Numbered from the stretch's first letter, positions 44,621 through 57,400 are shown. The stretch: DNA of 64,000 nucleotides from Haliclona indistincta (GCA_964017065.1 OZ024787.1:13212044-13276043); one strand, 5' to 3'. A program made the numbers and translations. The notes: a model not told the origin generated them from the letters alone.

Positions 44621-47600
44621 GGCCGCGAATATTTAATTAGTTTCTTGGTTTGCACAAGAATTGAGCTACAGAGGTCAGCTAAGAACGCAGCAAGGTCATT
44701 TGTGGCGCCAGAGGAAGGCCGCGAATATTTAATTAGTTTCTTGGTTTGCACAAGAATTGAGCTACAGAGGTCAGCTAAGAACGCAGCAAGGTCATTTGTG
44801 GCGCCAGAGGAAGGCCGCGAATATTTAATTAGTTTCTTGGTTTGCACAAGAATTGAGCTACAGAGGTCAGCTAAGAACGCAGCAAGGTCATTTGTGGCGC
44901 CAGAGGTAGGCCGCGAATATTTAATTAGTTTCTTGGTTTGCACAAGAATTGAGCTACAGAGGTCAGCTAAGAACGCAGCAAGGTCATTTGTGGCGCCAGA
45001 GGTAGGCCGCGAATATTTAATTAGTTTCTTGGTTTGCACAAGAATTGAGCTACAGAGGTCAGCTAAGAACGCAGCAAGGTCATTTGTGGCGCCAGAGGTA
45101 GGCCGCGAATATTTAATTAGTTTCTTGGTTTGCACAAGAATTGAGCTACAGAGGTCAGCTAAGAACGCAGCAAGGTCGTTTGTGGCGCCAGAGGAAGGCC
45201 GCGAATATTTAATTAGTTTCTTGGTTTGCACAAGAATTGAGCTACAGAGGTCAGCTAAGAACGCAGCAAGGTCATTTGTGGCGCCAGAGGTAGGCCGCGA
45301 ATATTTAATTAGTTTCTTGGTTTGCACAAGAATTGAGCTACAGAGGTCAGCTAAGAACGCAGCAAGGTCATTTGTGGCGCCAGAGGAAGGCCGCGAATAT
45401 TTAATTAGTTTCTTGGTTTGCACAAGAATTGAGCTACAGAGGTCAGCTAAGAACGCAGCAAGGTCATTTGTGGCGCCAGAGGTAGGCCGCGAATATTTAA
45501 TTAGTTTCTTGGTTTGCACAAGAATTGAGCTACAGAGGTCAGCTAAGAACGCAGCAAGGTCATTTGTGGCGCCAGAGGAAGGCCGCGAATATTTAATTAG
45601 TTTCTTGGTTTGCACAAGAATTGAGCTACAGAGGTCAGCTAAGAACGCAGCAAGGTCATTTGTGGCGCCAGAGGTAGGCCGCGAATATTTAATTAGTTTC
45701 TTGGTTTGCACAAGAATTGAGCTACAGAGGTCAGCTAAGAACGCAGCAAGGTCATTTGTGGCGCCAGAGGAAGGCCGCGAATATTTAATTAGTTTCTTGG
45801 TTTGCACAAGAATTGAGCTACAGAGGTCAGCTAAGAACGCAGCAAGGTCATTTGTGGCGCCAGAGGAAGGCCGCGAATATTTAATTAGTTTCTTGGTTTG
45901 CACAAGAATTGAGCTACAGAGGTCAGCTAAGAACGCAGCAAGGTCATTTGTGGCGCCAGAGGAAGGCCGCGAATATTTAATTAGTTTCTATGTTTGCACA
46001 AGAATTGAGCTACAGAGGTCAGCTAAGAACGCAGCAAGGTCATTTGTGGCGCCAGAGGAAGGCCGCGAATATTTAATTAGTTTCTTGGTTTGCACAAGAA
46101 TTGAGCTACAGAGGTCAGCTAAGAACGCAGCAAGGTCATTTGTGGCGCCAGAGGAAGGCCGCGAATATTTAATTAGTTTCTTGGTTTGCACAAGAATTGA
46201 GCTACAGAGGTCAGCTAAGAACGCAGCAAGGTCATTTGTGGCGCCAGAGGTAGGCCGCGAATATTTAATTAGTTTCTATGTTTGCACAAGAATTGAGCTA
46301 CAGAGGTCAGCTAAGAACGCAGCAAGGTCATTTGTGGCGCCAGAGGAAGGCCGCGAATATTTAATTAGTTTCTTGGTTTGCACAAGAATTGAGCTACAGA
46401 GGTCAGCTAAGAACGCAGCAAGGTCATTTGTGGCGCCAGAGGAAGGCCGCGAATATTTAATTAGTTTCTTGGTTTGCACAAGAATTGAGCTACAGAGGTC
46501 AGCTAAGAACGCAGCAAGGTCATTTGTGGCGCCAGAGGAAGGCCGCGAATATTTAATTAGTTTCTATGTTTGCACAAGAATTGAGCTACAGAGGTCAGCT
46601 AAGAACGCAGCAAGGTCATTTGTGGCGCCAGAGGAAGGCCGCGAATATTTAATTAGTTTCTTGGTTTGCACAAGAATTGAGCTACAGAGGTCAGCTAAGA
46701 ACGCAGCAAGGTCATTTGTGGCGCCAGAGGAAGGCCGCGAATATTTAATTAGTTTCTTGGTTTGCACAAGAATTGAGCTACAGAGGTCAGCTAAGAACGC
46801 AGCAAGGTCATTTGTGGCGCCAGAGGTAGGCCGCGAATATTTAATTAGTTTCTATGTTTGCACAAGAATTGAGCTACAGAGGTCAGCTAAGAACGCAGCA
46901 AGGTCATTTGTGGCGCCAGAGGAAGGCCGCGAATATTTAATTAGTTTCTTGGTTTGCACAAGAATTGAGCTACAGAGGTCAGCTAAGAACGCAGCAAGGT
47001 CATTTGTGGCGCCAGAGGAAGGCCGCGAATATTTAATTAGTTTCTTGGTTTGCACAAGAATTGAGCTACAGAGGTCAGCTAAGAACGCAGCAAGGTCATT
47101 TGTGGCGCCAGAGGTAGGCCGCGAATATTTAATTAGTTTCTTGGTTTGCACAAGAATTGAGCTACAGAGGTCAGCTAAGAACGCAGCAAGGTCATTTGTG
47201 GCGCCAGAGGTAGGCCGCGAATATTTAATTAGTTTCTTGGTTTGCACAAGAATTGAGCTACAGAGGTCAGCTAAGAACGCAGCAAGGTCATTTGTGGCGC
47301 CAGAGGTAGGCCGCGAATATTTAATTAGTTTCTTGGTTTGCACAAGAATTGAGCTACAGAGGTCAGCTAAGAACGCAGCAAGGTCGTTTGTGGCGCCAGA
47401 GGAAGGCCGCGAATATTTAATTAGTTTCTTGGTTTGCACAAGAATTGAGCTACAGAGGTCAGCTAAGAACGCAGCAAGGTCATTTGTGGCGCCAGAGGTA
47501 GGCCGCGAATATTTAATTAGTTTCTTGGTTTGCACAAGAATTGAGCTACAGAGGTCAGCTAAGAACGCAGCAAGGTCATTTGTGGCGCCAGAGGAAGGCC

Positions 47601-49228
47601 GCGAATATTTAATTAGTTTCTTGGTTTGCACAAGAATTGAGCTACAGAGGTCAGCTAAGAACGCAGCAAGGTCATTTGTGGCGCCAGAGGTAGGCCGCGA
47701 ATATTTAATTAGTTTCTTGGTTTGCACAAGAATTGAGCTACAGAGGTCAGCTAAGAACGCAGCAAGGTCATTTGTGGCGCCAGAGGAAGGCCGCGAATAT
47801 TTAATTAGTTTCTTGGTTTGCACAAGAATTGAGCTACAGAGGTCAGCTAAGAACGCAGCAAGGTCATTTGTGGCGCCAGAGGTAGGCCGCGAATATTTAA
47901 TTAGTTTCTTGGTTTGCACAAGAATTGAGCTACAGAGGTCAGCTAAGAACGCAGCAAGGTCATTTGTGGCGCCAGAGGAAGGCCGCGAATATTTAATTAG
48001 TTTCTTGGTTTGCACAAGAATTGAGCTACAGAGGTCAGCTAAGAACGCAGCAAGGTCATTTGTGGCGCCAGAGGAAGGCCGCGAATATTTAATTAGTTTC
48101 TTGGTTTGCACAAGAATTGAGCTACAGAGGTCAGCTAAGAACGCAGCAAGGTCATTTGTGGCGCCAGAGGAAGGCCGCGAATATTTAATTAGTTTCTATG
48201 TTTGCACAAGAATTGAGCTACAGAGGTCAGCTAAGAACGCAGCAAGGTCATTTGTGGCGCCAGAGGAAGGCCGCGAATATTTAATTAGTTTCTTGGTTTG
48301 CACAAGAATTGAGCTACAGAGGTCAGCTAAGAACGCAGCAAGGTCATTTGTGGCGCCAGAGGAAGGCCGCGAATATTTAATTAGTTTCTTGGTTTGCACA
48401 AGAATTGAGCTACAGAGGTCAGCTAAGAACGCAGCAAGGTCATTTGTGGCGCCAGAGGTAGGCCGCGAATATTTAATTAGTTTCTATGTTTGCACAAGAA
48501 TTGAGCTACAGAGGTCAGCTAAGAACGCAGCAAGGTCATTTGTGGCGCCAGAGGAAGGCCGCGAATATTTAATTAGTTTCTTGGTTTGCACAAGAATTGA
48601 GCTACAGAGGTCAGCTAAGAACGCAGCAAGGTCATTTGTGGCGCCAGAGGAAGGCCGCGAATATTTAATTAGTTTCTTGGTTTGCACAAGAATTGAGCTA
48701 CAGAGGTCAGCTAAGAACGCAGCAAGGTCATTTGTGGCGCCAGAGGAAGGCCGCGAATATTTAATTAGTTTCTATGTTTGCACAAGAATTGAGCTACAGA
48801 GGTCAGCTAAGAACGCAGCAAGGTCATTTGTGGCGCCAGAGGAAGGCCGCGAATATTTAATTAGTTTCTTGGTTTGCACAAGAATTGAGCTACAGAGGTC
48901 AGCTAAGAACGCAGCAAGGTCATTTGTGGCGCCAGAGGAAGGCCGCGAATATTTAATTAGTTTCTTGGTTTGCACAAGAATTGAGCTACAGAGGTCAGCT
49001 AAGAACGCAGCAAGGTCATTTGTGGCGCCAGAGGTAGGCCGCGAATATTTAATTAGTTTCTATGTTTGCACAAGAATTGAGCTACAGAGGTCAGCTAAGA
49101 ACGCAGCAAGGTCATTTGTGGCGCCAGAGGAAGGCCGCGAATATTTAATTAGTTTCTTGGTTTGCACAAGAATTGAGCTACAGAGGTCAGCTAAGAACGC
49201 AGCAAGGTCATTTGTGGCGCCAGAGGTA
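44621..49228 (+). repeat. tandem array, 48 x 96 bp, two 23-unit blocks
   Basis: 48 units of exactly 96 bp with no length variation, starting GGCCGCGAATATTTAATTAG. Only three kinds of variant are seen: GAGGAAGG/GAGGTAGG at the unit junction, TTCTTGG/TTCTATG, and one TCATTT/TCGTTT. Variants repeat with a period of 23 units (2,208 bp); the TCG variant is at 45178 and again at 47386. As 96 is divisible by 3, the plus strand is open through all 48 units (32-residue repeat with REYLISFLVCTRIELQRSAK). The minus strand is broken by TAG in each TTCTATG unit. More likely a minisatellite than a gene. Confidence 0.9.
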
Positions 49229-49439
49229 GGCAAGGTCACCCGCTCCGCTTGCCCGCCCTCCCCCCTCCCACCCACCCTGGTTGCTACCTTTAAATTAAAG
49301 AAAAACTATGTCGTAAAACATTTGGGTCCCTCGGCCTTCTAGCTCCACCCTAGGACCGCCCAGCAGTTGGTAAAGTTGCTGTGAAGTACTAGATGGTGAG
49401 CCAGAAAAAACAGCACGCAAATCGAGCCGTTTCTATAGT

Positions 49440-49559
49440 TCGCCGTGTAGTCCCTTAAAGCAAGAGTTGCCTACTTATCTGGCCAAGGCTGCAGATACCA
49501 GCGACGAGGTTGAGCCACTTACCTGGTGGAAAAAACACTCTGTTCACCTTCCCAACTGG
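49440..49559 (+). pseudogene. hAT transposase C-terminal fragment at gap edge
   Basis: The frame reads SPLKQELPTYLAKAADTSDE then VEPLTWWKKHSVHLPNW into the gap. The L-x-W-W-K-x-H ... L-P-x-W pattern is typical of the hAT C-terminal dimerisation region. Nothing upstream is in frame for long, and the array ends 210 bp to the left, so it is a remnant or is continued within the gap. Confidence 0.5.
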
Positions 49560-49759
49560 NNNNNNNNNNNNNNNNNNNNNNNNNNNNNNNNNNNNNNNNN
49601 NNNNNNNNNNNNNNNNNNNNNNNNNNNNNNNNNNNNNNNNNNNNNNNNNNNNNNNNNNNNNNNNNNNNNNNNNNNNNNNNNNNNNNNNNNNNNNNNNNNN
49701 NNNNNNNNNNNNNNNNNNNNNNNNNNNNNNNNNNNNNNNNNNNNNNNNNNNNNNNNNNN
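49560..49759. other. assembly gap (200 N)
   Basis: Exactly 200 N, a placeholder length rather than a measured one. It separates the hAT fragment from a CT-repeat and the first visible protein disulfide isomerase exon. Confidence 0.95.
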
Positions 49760-50501
49760 TCTCTCTCTCTCTCTCTCTCTCCAGTACGAAGGTGAGGACA
49801 AGGTTGTGCCCTTCACTGGTGAATACAAAGATGAGGATATCGTCAAATTCATCCAAGGAGAACAACTTTCTCTACTCACTAAATTCTCAGATGAGGTTAG
49901 CTGTCTCTCTTCCCTCTATTGTTCCTTTCTTTCTCACTTCCTTCCTTCATGTCATAATGGCTGCCAATACCTGTGGTTTAGCTTCAATAATAACTCATAG
50001 AGGTAGTTGAAGAGACTTCCTCCAAGTCACTTCCCTGTTGTTCTCTCTTAGAAAGAGAAGCCAATTCTTCTAATAATAACATGCTTTCAATCCTACTATC
50101 TCTTTCAATATGTTAACAATGTTGACCTCGTTTGTTGTTTCAGACTGCTCCCAAGATATTTGGCGGTGACATCAAGAGCCATCTGCTTAGTTTCTTCCCA
50201 GGCGATGGTGAACAGTATGATGAGGTTGTGGCTAGCTTGAGGAGAGTAGCAGCTCAGTTCAAGGGAAAGGTGAGAGGTAGAGCAGTGAGAGGTGTGTGAT
50301 AGTGTGATGGTGAGTGTGTGATAGTGTGTAGGTGATCATAGTGACTATGGTTGTGTTGTGGTCCACCTCACACCTACTATATCACATTCTCTGACAGGAT
50401 GTTGTGACTATAGTTTTGTTATAATCTTATCATACAATAATAATTCAATAGTATTTTCAATGCACATAGAGAGTGATTGACACATTGTCACTTACGATTA
50501 C

Positions 50502-50502
<1 letters not shown>

Positions 50503-50569
<67 letters not shown>

Positions 50570-50577
50570 CCTCTCTC
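50503..50577. repeat. (CT)n microsatellite
   Basis: CT run with a few CCCT interruptions, in the intron before the 50604 exon. A short CT run also abuts the gap (49760-49781). Confidence 0.9.
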
Positions 50578-51224
50578 CGATCCCTCCCTTTCTCTCCCTA
50601 TAGGCATTGTTCGTACACATTGACTCATCTGAAGAGCAGTCTGAGCGTATCATGGAATTCTTCAATCTCGAGAAAGATGACGTGAGTTGCTCATACACTT
50701 CACAGCATCACATTACTCCACTTTGTGCTACCCAAGACGACTTTTAATACCTGCTCATCTGTCCTGTAACAGCTCTGTACAGCACTAGCTAGTACTGCTG
50801 CATATTTGTTGCTTTAGTCTATGTTGTGTGCTATATCTACTCTTTCACATATTCTCCAGATGCCTTGTGCTAGACTGATCGAGGTTGGTGACGAGATGAA
50901 ACGATACAAACCAGAGTTTGATGGTCTCGATGAAGAGAAACTGAAACAGTTTGTACAAGATTACACAGATGGTAAAATTAAGGTGAGCAAGTACTAGCAA
51001 TCATCAATTAGAATAGAATATCGTGTGGATCCAAACTACCGTATGGCTTGAATTTTGGTCGATAAAATTTTGTCGAATGTCCCAGATTTTGAGTTTGGCG
51101 AATAATATTTTGGCAGATGCTTGACGATTTGCCAAATTGCCAAAATTTTAGTCCACCAAAATATCTAGCTGTACGGTAGTCTACCAATGTCTAGTACGGT
51201 ACAGTAGAAAGTGCATTGCTACTA

Positions 51225-51360
51225 ATGTTTATAGATAGTGTTACTAATGCTAGTAGATAGTGTACTAGTTAGTAGATAGTGTACTAGTTAGTAGATTGTG
51301 TACTAGTTAGTAGATAGTGTACTAGTTAGTAGATAGTGTACTAGTTAGTAGATAGTGTAG
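51225..51360 (+). repeat. ~20-bp tandem repeat (GTACTAGTTAGTAGATAGT)
   Basis: About seven imperfect copies in the intron before the 51400 exon of the pseudogene. Confidence 0.8.
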
Positions 51361-51630
51361 TAACTATTTATCATTATTCTATGTTGTTATCTTGTATAGC
51401 CTCATTTGAATACAGAGGATATTCCTGATGACTAGGATAAGAATCCAGTCAAGGTACTGGTTGGTAAGAACTTTGCTGAAGTCGCTCGTGATGAGAGTAA
51501 ACACGTCTTCGTTGAATTCTGTGAGTACCATCATCATGTGATACACTAGTGTTTTGTTGACATACAGTAGAAAGTGTAAATAGCTATTCTAATTGTTGCA
51601 CACCTAAGCATTTGAACAGGCAGACACAAC

Positions 51631-52093
51631 GGGTACTGGTAAAACCAGGAACGTGAAATGGGAAATAAGAAACGGGAAATGAGAAATAAGAAATGGCGCC
51701 ATTATTACACTAAAACTACTAAATCCTAAACCCAAGACCCTAAAAACCTTCGCCTAACGGCGCCAGTATGGACCTAACGGTGCCAGTATATATGGACCTA
51801 ACGGCGCCAGTATGGACCTAACGGCGCCAGTATGGACCTAACGGCGCCAGTATGGACCTAACGGGCCAGTATGGACCTAACGGCGCCAGTATGGACCTAA
51901 CAGCGCCCAGTACTATTATGGCTTGTTAGGCGAATACTGAGCGCTGTCAGGTCCATACTGGTGCCGTTAGGTCCATACTGGGCGCTGTTAGGCGAAGGTT
52001 TTTAGGGTCTTGGGTTTAGGATTTAGTGTAATAATGGCGCCATTTCTTATTTTCCCGTTTCCTCGTTTCCCGTTCCTGGTTTTACCAGTACCC
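51631..52093. mobile_element. 463-bp TIR element with internal tandem repeats, 9-bp TSD
   Basis: Ends GGGTACTGGTAAAACCAGGA and, inverted, GGGTACTGGTAAAACCAGGA. AGACACAAC is duplicated at 51622-51630 and 52094-52102. Arms (~110 bp) flank about seven copies of a 20-bp unit GCGCCAGTATGGACCTAACG. The 9-bp duplication suggests a Mutator-like MITE. It sits in the intron before the active-site exon of the pseudogene. Confidence 0.85.
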
Positions 52094-52102
52094 AGACACA
52101 AC

Positions 52103-52370
52103 AGTGACACACATTTGTGCAACTTGTTTTATCGAGTAATCCACACTACAATGCAGTTTCAATTCGCATTAACTCTAACTTGAATCAAACTGATTCAAGC
52201 TGCATGCATCGAGCACGTTCGCACCGGAACAAGATCAAGCTGATTCGAACCAGTTGCTTGATGTCGATCACGTCATGTGACGTAAGCGACACTTTGCTAA
52301 AAGCTAAATAGTCACGTACCAGCGCAAGCCTGATGTGTCCTACGCCTTGTTTTACTTATAGCGCACACCA
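52103..52370 (+). repeat. dispersed repeat, copy also at 58420-58660
   Basis: Shares AAACTGATTCAAGC, GATCACGTCA and GATGTGTCCTACGCCTTGTT with 58420-58660, both in the same orientation. Non-coding; class unknown. Confidence 0.6.
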
Positions 52371-53522
52371 GCACTGTCTTCCACCTGCTACCTTAACATT
52401 TATTTTATCACATCTCAGATGCTCCATGGTGTGGTCACTGTAAACAGCTAGCTCCTATCTGGGATGATCTAGGAGAACACTTCAAGGAAAACGATGATGT
52501 CATCATTGCCAAGATGGACTCCACCAAGAACGAGGTGGATGGGTTTACTATCAGTGGATTCCCTACACTAAAGTTCTTCCCCAAGGGCTCAGACAAGGTC
52601 AGTAGCAGCTCATTACAAGATAGATCATCTTCATTGCTTCACACACCTTCAGGCACTAGACTATATAGTGGTGGACGCACTTTAGAAGATCTGATCAAGT
52701 ACGTGGAGAAGCGTGTGGATGGTACAGCGACTGATGACGACGAGGGAGGAGAGGAGCAGGAGCCAGCTGAGGGAGAGGATGAGGCACCAGAGGAGGATCA
52801 GGGAGAAGATGGTGCTGGGCAAGAGCTGAGAAGCCATCAAGTACAGACCACACTGAACTGTAGCATCAGACCACACCCACTGCTCTGTTGTTGTACAAAT
52901 CAGTTTATAATCTGTTTTGATAGTTACTGTAACACATGAAAGAGAGAGACCAAACTAAAGCAAAGTTGGTATGTAGCTACTAAAAAGCATTTACTGTTTC
53001 AGACTAGCTGGTCTCTATCATCCAATCCAGCATTTCAACATCACTAGCTAGTAAAATGCAGGAGTGAGCCTAAAATGTGCGTCAGTCAGTTGTTGGTTAC
53101 TAAGCAAGCCTCGATTTCTCTAGACTATTTCTTGGGTATTGGGATCTTGTACTTTTTCATACACAATTTTCGTCTATAATTATATCACTAAACTGCTGCA
53201 ACCCTACTACCTTATATCCTGTGAATAAACATCACAGGAATCACTCAAGTAGATGCATTTAGATCTCGAGTAAATGTTTTTTCATCTGATAGCTACAAAT
53301 TGATGTAGACATAAATTTTAATAATAGTGCTCCAATTTTCAAAATAGATTGAATTTTTAGAGGTAAAAAAGTGAGCATAACGGTTCTAAAGTTTTGAAAT
53401 TTCCAAGTGAAAATTCTAATGGCTGCAGTGGCTTTCAGGTGCTGTTTGTTATCCTGGTCTCATCTGAGAATGAATGAAAATGATTTACTAGGACAAACCA
53501 TTAACACTTGTAAGTATTACCA

Positions 53523-54150
53523 TGTATCAGTAGTTGATGTGATCCAGTCTTCAATCTCTTGTGCTAGTGCATTCTCCTCTACTATTGGAGAACGTAGAGT
53601 ATCTATAATGGTAGCCCAAGTGAAGGGAGGGTCAGCCTTCTTCTGCCACAAATCGAACACCTCAGAGTAGCATCGGATAGCGTTACGAGGATGATACTGT
53701 GAAATGGTGTTCAACTGGTGTTGCTCTATCCCCAGGTCTAGTCCAACCAGTTCCCACTTGTCCATGGCTCTGCTAGCTATACTATAGTACTGATGATGAT
53801 ATGTCATGATCACAATCAGCTGTGTTGATCAGTACTAGTTGATCATACTTACTCTCCTCTATCCCTTTGCTGCTAACTCAGCTAGTGACATAAATGACTC
53901 ATTGGCATTTTCTTGTAAGTCAGTAAATTCCTTTAAAACCCATTTCCTCTGACTATACTCACAGTGGGTGCTCAGGTATCGTAGCAACAGAGTAGTTACC
54001 AGGTCAGTATATAACTTTGTTAGAGAAATAGGGGACAACTCTGTATCGCCATGGTTCCAATGGAGTCGATAAAGGAAGAATCTACAGTACAGTACTACAC
54101 TACTCCAGTATATCACTGTACAGCACCTGATACCCACTACACTAGGACTA
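53523..54150 (-). pseudogene. NACHT-type receptor (NLR) relic: NACHT C-terminal part + Death domain
   Basis: Minus strand. About 54050-53865 reads LYTDLVTTLLLRYLSTHCEY and SLAELAAKG, the C-terminal helical part of NLR NACHT modules. A one-base loss makes TAG (about 53865-53867) just before a GTAAGT donor. A CTAGCAG acceptor then opens an exon at 53769 with WELVGLDLGIEQHQLNTISQ and TWATIIDTLRS, a Death-domain pattern. No P-loop part is visible. It lies just downstream of gene B on the same strand. 52831-53522 is non-coding, nothing recognised. Confidence 0.6.
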
Positions 54151-54449
54151 TTCAACAATGATACTGACCATGAAAAAATGATTTTAACCTGTAACATTAG
54201 TGAAATTATAGCACTATATGAATGACTTTTACAAACTGTAAAAAGATAAAAAATATTAAAAAATATGAAAGATAGAAAGATAGATTGAATAGAAAGATAG
54301 AGGAAAGTCAGTTCTCTATAATAGCTGCCACACTGCAGTTAGGTGACCTCATCTACTGCTGTCCAGCATGCTGCACTGGAGCTAGTTCTGCTCCTGTATG
54401 AGAGGGACAACACACACTCACAATGATGAGTACTAGTCACAACTCACCA

Positions 54450-57400
54450 TCAGTTGCTGTGGATCCCGTCAGCTGTCTCATGCTCTCCCATTCGCTTCAG
54501 TGCTGCCTTCAACACACTCCATGAAGGGACTCCCTTCTGTGTGACATTGTCTTGTTGCTGCAGCCATGCCGTGAGCATGTCTATCCTGCAATCTTCTTGT
54601 TTGTAGTGACGATCTATCTCAATATCACTAAGTGTTGGTTTAGACAATAGTCCCAGGGTCAGACCAAGCCTCTTCCAGTCACTGACACTATCCACAACCT
54701 CTAACACATCCACTAGGTCACCAGTACCTGTGTGTATAATGATTACACATAATAACAGGGACACTCTCCTCATCATTGTAACTCACTGAGTGTTCTATTG
54801 ATGTAACCACTAACACCAGCAGCAGCTGTGGGTAGCTGTGTAGCACTTCTTGATAACAATCTGTGCAGAGACAGATACTCAGACAATGCTGTTGATAGTT
54901 ATGTAGTAACTCACATGTCATGAGTAGGTTCCTTCAGTTTACCATCTCTATCAGAATCAGTGTTGATCTGTATTACCTGCAGTCAACAACAGAGTATGAT
55001 AATACTATACACAAGTGCTATACACTACATGCATGTCATTACAGTATAATGCACTCACCATGAACCAGCACTTGTGTCTATCCTCTAGTCCAACTGGTCC
55101 TCCATGACAATCTGATAGAGAACACACCACATCCTGTGGTTCCTCCATTGTCTGACAAAGTGCAGGATGAGGTCGACCACCTGAGCTCACAGAGTGGGGA
55201 CAGTAGAACCCATACCGCCACTTGACGTCTTGCGTGTGCTGATAAAGTGACGACACCTCGATAATAGCATCCCACAGCTCCTCACGAACTACTGGTATCA
55301 AGCGAGGGTTGACTGGTGTGGTAGAAACAATACGGAACTCCAGGTGAGTTGATAGAGTGCGTAACTCAACATGCAGCAACTTCTCTTTGCGATACTGAAC
55401 GTAAAAGCAAATTCGGTTACGAAATCTGTTGCACTCGTCTAGACTCCAGGATCCATGCTGGGACAGCTTGACTACTGTGGCTGGAAACAGACCGAGAGGA
55501 ACAAATCCAGTAGAAGGCCAGAGGAGGATTGGAGAACAGAAGAGAGCAGAGAGGAGGTCGGGGTCACTGGATTCTTTGGCTACTTTGTGATCAGGTAAAA
55601 GAAGACTAGGCAGAAAGTAGCTTGTCTCTTCATTAGCAGATCTAACATTCTCGTACAGAATGTAACGAGAGGCCATGAGCTCTACAATCTCACTAGTGGG
55701 GATTCTGTTGTCAGAAGGCTTGACATTCTCAGAGGAGCATATCTTGTTCATCAGGCGTTGTGGTATTTCCCCAGTGGCTCGGATCCTGTCTGCTATTCTT
55801 GGTTCAGTTTCCTTAGCACCGAATGCATACACAAAGAGCTCAGTGGTAGGGGCCATGATGATGTTAGTGTTGATGATAACACGCAGACCGATCTTCAAGC
55901 CACGATAATGGAGGATAGTGCCAAACCTGTCATGGAGATACTGGAGGACACCGTTCTCTGCCAGGAGGTCTTTCTCAGAGATGCCACAGATGTTGGCAAC
56001 CTCCACACACTCTTGCACTGTGCACCATCCTCTCACCTCATATCTCAGGCGCAGGATGAGGTGAAGTAACAAGGTAGACGTTGGTACTTGCACTGGCTTG
56101 AAGCGCTTGTGGGCAATGGTCGTGATTATCTGACGAAGCTCCTCTATGTCACTGGAGCCACCACTAACATTATCCAGTGGGTGGATGTATCGTTCCTCCT
56201 CTCCTGGCTTACTGACTGGACACAGGATGTTGTTCTTCATGAAATCAGCATCTTTGAATGCTTCCTGAATGGAGCGATCTAGAGTGAGAACAGCTGCTTC
56301 ACTGCTCTGGTCCAGGTAGGTGCCAATGAGAATGGCTGCCGGCTTGTGGTCTGGACTAGTCTGGAGTGAGGCAATGCTACAGAGGGCACGCTGGATGATC
56401 TCTCGGATGGTAAATTCTGACTCATACTGGATGGGACTGTATCCACCATCAGCCCTGTACACCACAGTGTAGGGGGAGTCCAGGTCTTGTGTCACATTCA
56501 GGAATATCAGATTGAGTGCCAGGCCATGCATTAGTAGAGGTAGAATCTCATGGCACTCTGGCTGTCCTCCGATATCCACAATGTGGAGAAGTGTGAGCAT
56601 ATCTGTTTCTTTGAGGAATTCCCGAATGGACTGCCAGTCTTTCTGTTTGACGAGAGAAGAGAGTGCGGTCGTCAGCTCTTTAGTATTGCGACTCCTCCAT
56701 TTTTGTTTGAGGAGATTGACCAACTTGGACAACGGATTGGTATGACCAGGAGTAGAAACATGTGAGGCTATTGAAGAAGATTGTAAAGATGGTCTGGTAT
56801 CACTGCTACTGGAGGAGGGTAGTGGCAATGGAGTGGTACCTCTGCTGGAGGAGGGTGGTGGCAATGGAGTGGTACCTCTGCTGGAGGAGGGTGGTGGCGA
56901 TAGAGTATTGAAGACATGGCTACACAGTGCGACTCCTTGCTCCTCTAGTCCCAGATTCTTCCATCCTCTCTCACTTCCAGACAAGAGCACTGATGATCGA
57001 TCTGTCTCATGATATAGCTGGACTGTCAATGGAGCATCTATCCCAGTACTAGGAACGATCTCGTCTGGTGCTAAGTGATCAATCTCGCGAGTGAGGCGAC
57101 GTCTAGCTGTGGTTTTACCAACACATGATGCACCAATGAAGAATGATTTGAGTGAGAGCACGTCCACACTGCCCTGCTGGTGTATATGAGTACTCACAAG
57201 ACTCTTGTTGTGGACACCAGCAGCAGCTATATTAAAAACAAATAGTGTGCTGTCATGAGTTAGCACCTATCATTGAATTTGCAGTAATTACTATGCAATG
57301 GAAACTCCAGGGAATGGGGATTTCCCTGTATATTAGAGAGATTAAGTTGCACGTTCAATGCGTGAACGTGCAACCTCTAGATTGAAGTTGACGTTAGCAG

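Larger units (their letters stand above)
49785..52830 (+). pseudogene. protein disulfide isomerase, 3' half, three lesions
   Basis: Exons 49785-49895, 50144-50269, 50604-50681, 50860-50982, 51400-51520, 52419-52597 and 52653-about 52830, all with good splice sites and matching phases. They cover the b, b' and a' domains of a PDIA1/PDIA4-type ER thioredoxin-fold protein. The a' active site [13 protein letters not shown] is intact. Lesions: (1) TAG at 51433-51435 where the family has Trp ([23 protein letters not shown]); (2) a TAT-AT expansion near 52662-52667 that puts the last exon out of frame; (3) at the C-terminus QEL is followed by AGA, not a stop, so the retention signal is degraded. An acidic tail ([20 protein letters not shown]) is visible. 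The 5' half (first CGHC domain) is missing or in the gap. Confidence 0.85.

Noticed and set aside
44621..49228. Regular array considered as CRISPR
   Set aside because: Units are contiguous 96-mers with no unique spacers, in animal DNA.
44582..49342. 1,586-codon plus-strand frame as a real repetitive protein gene
   Set aside because: The frame is open only because 96 is a multiple of 3. Two of the three variant types change the protein, and no start context, splice sites or homologue is seen. Kept only as a repeat.
49467..50010. Several open frames spanning the N gap
   Set aside because: They exist only because N was read as any residue.
50473..50698. Ser/Leu and Arg/Glu repeat ORFs
   Set aside because: Produced by the CT dinucleotide run on either strand.
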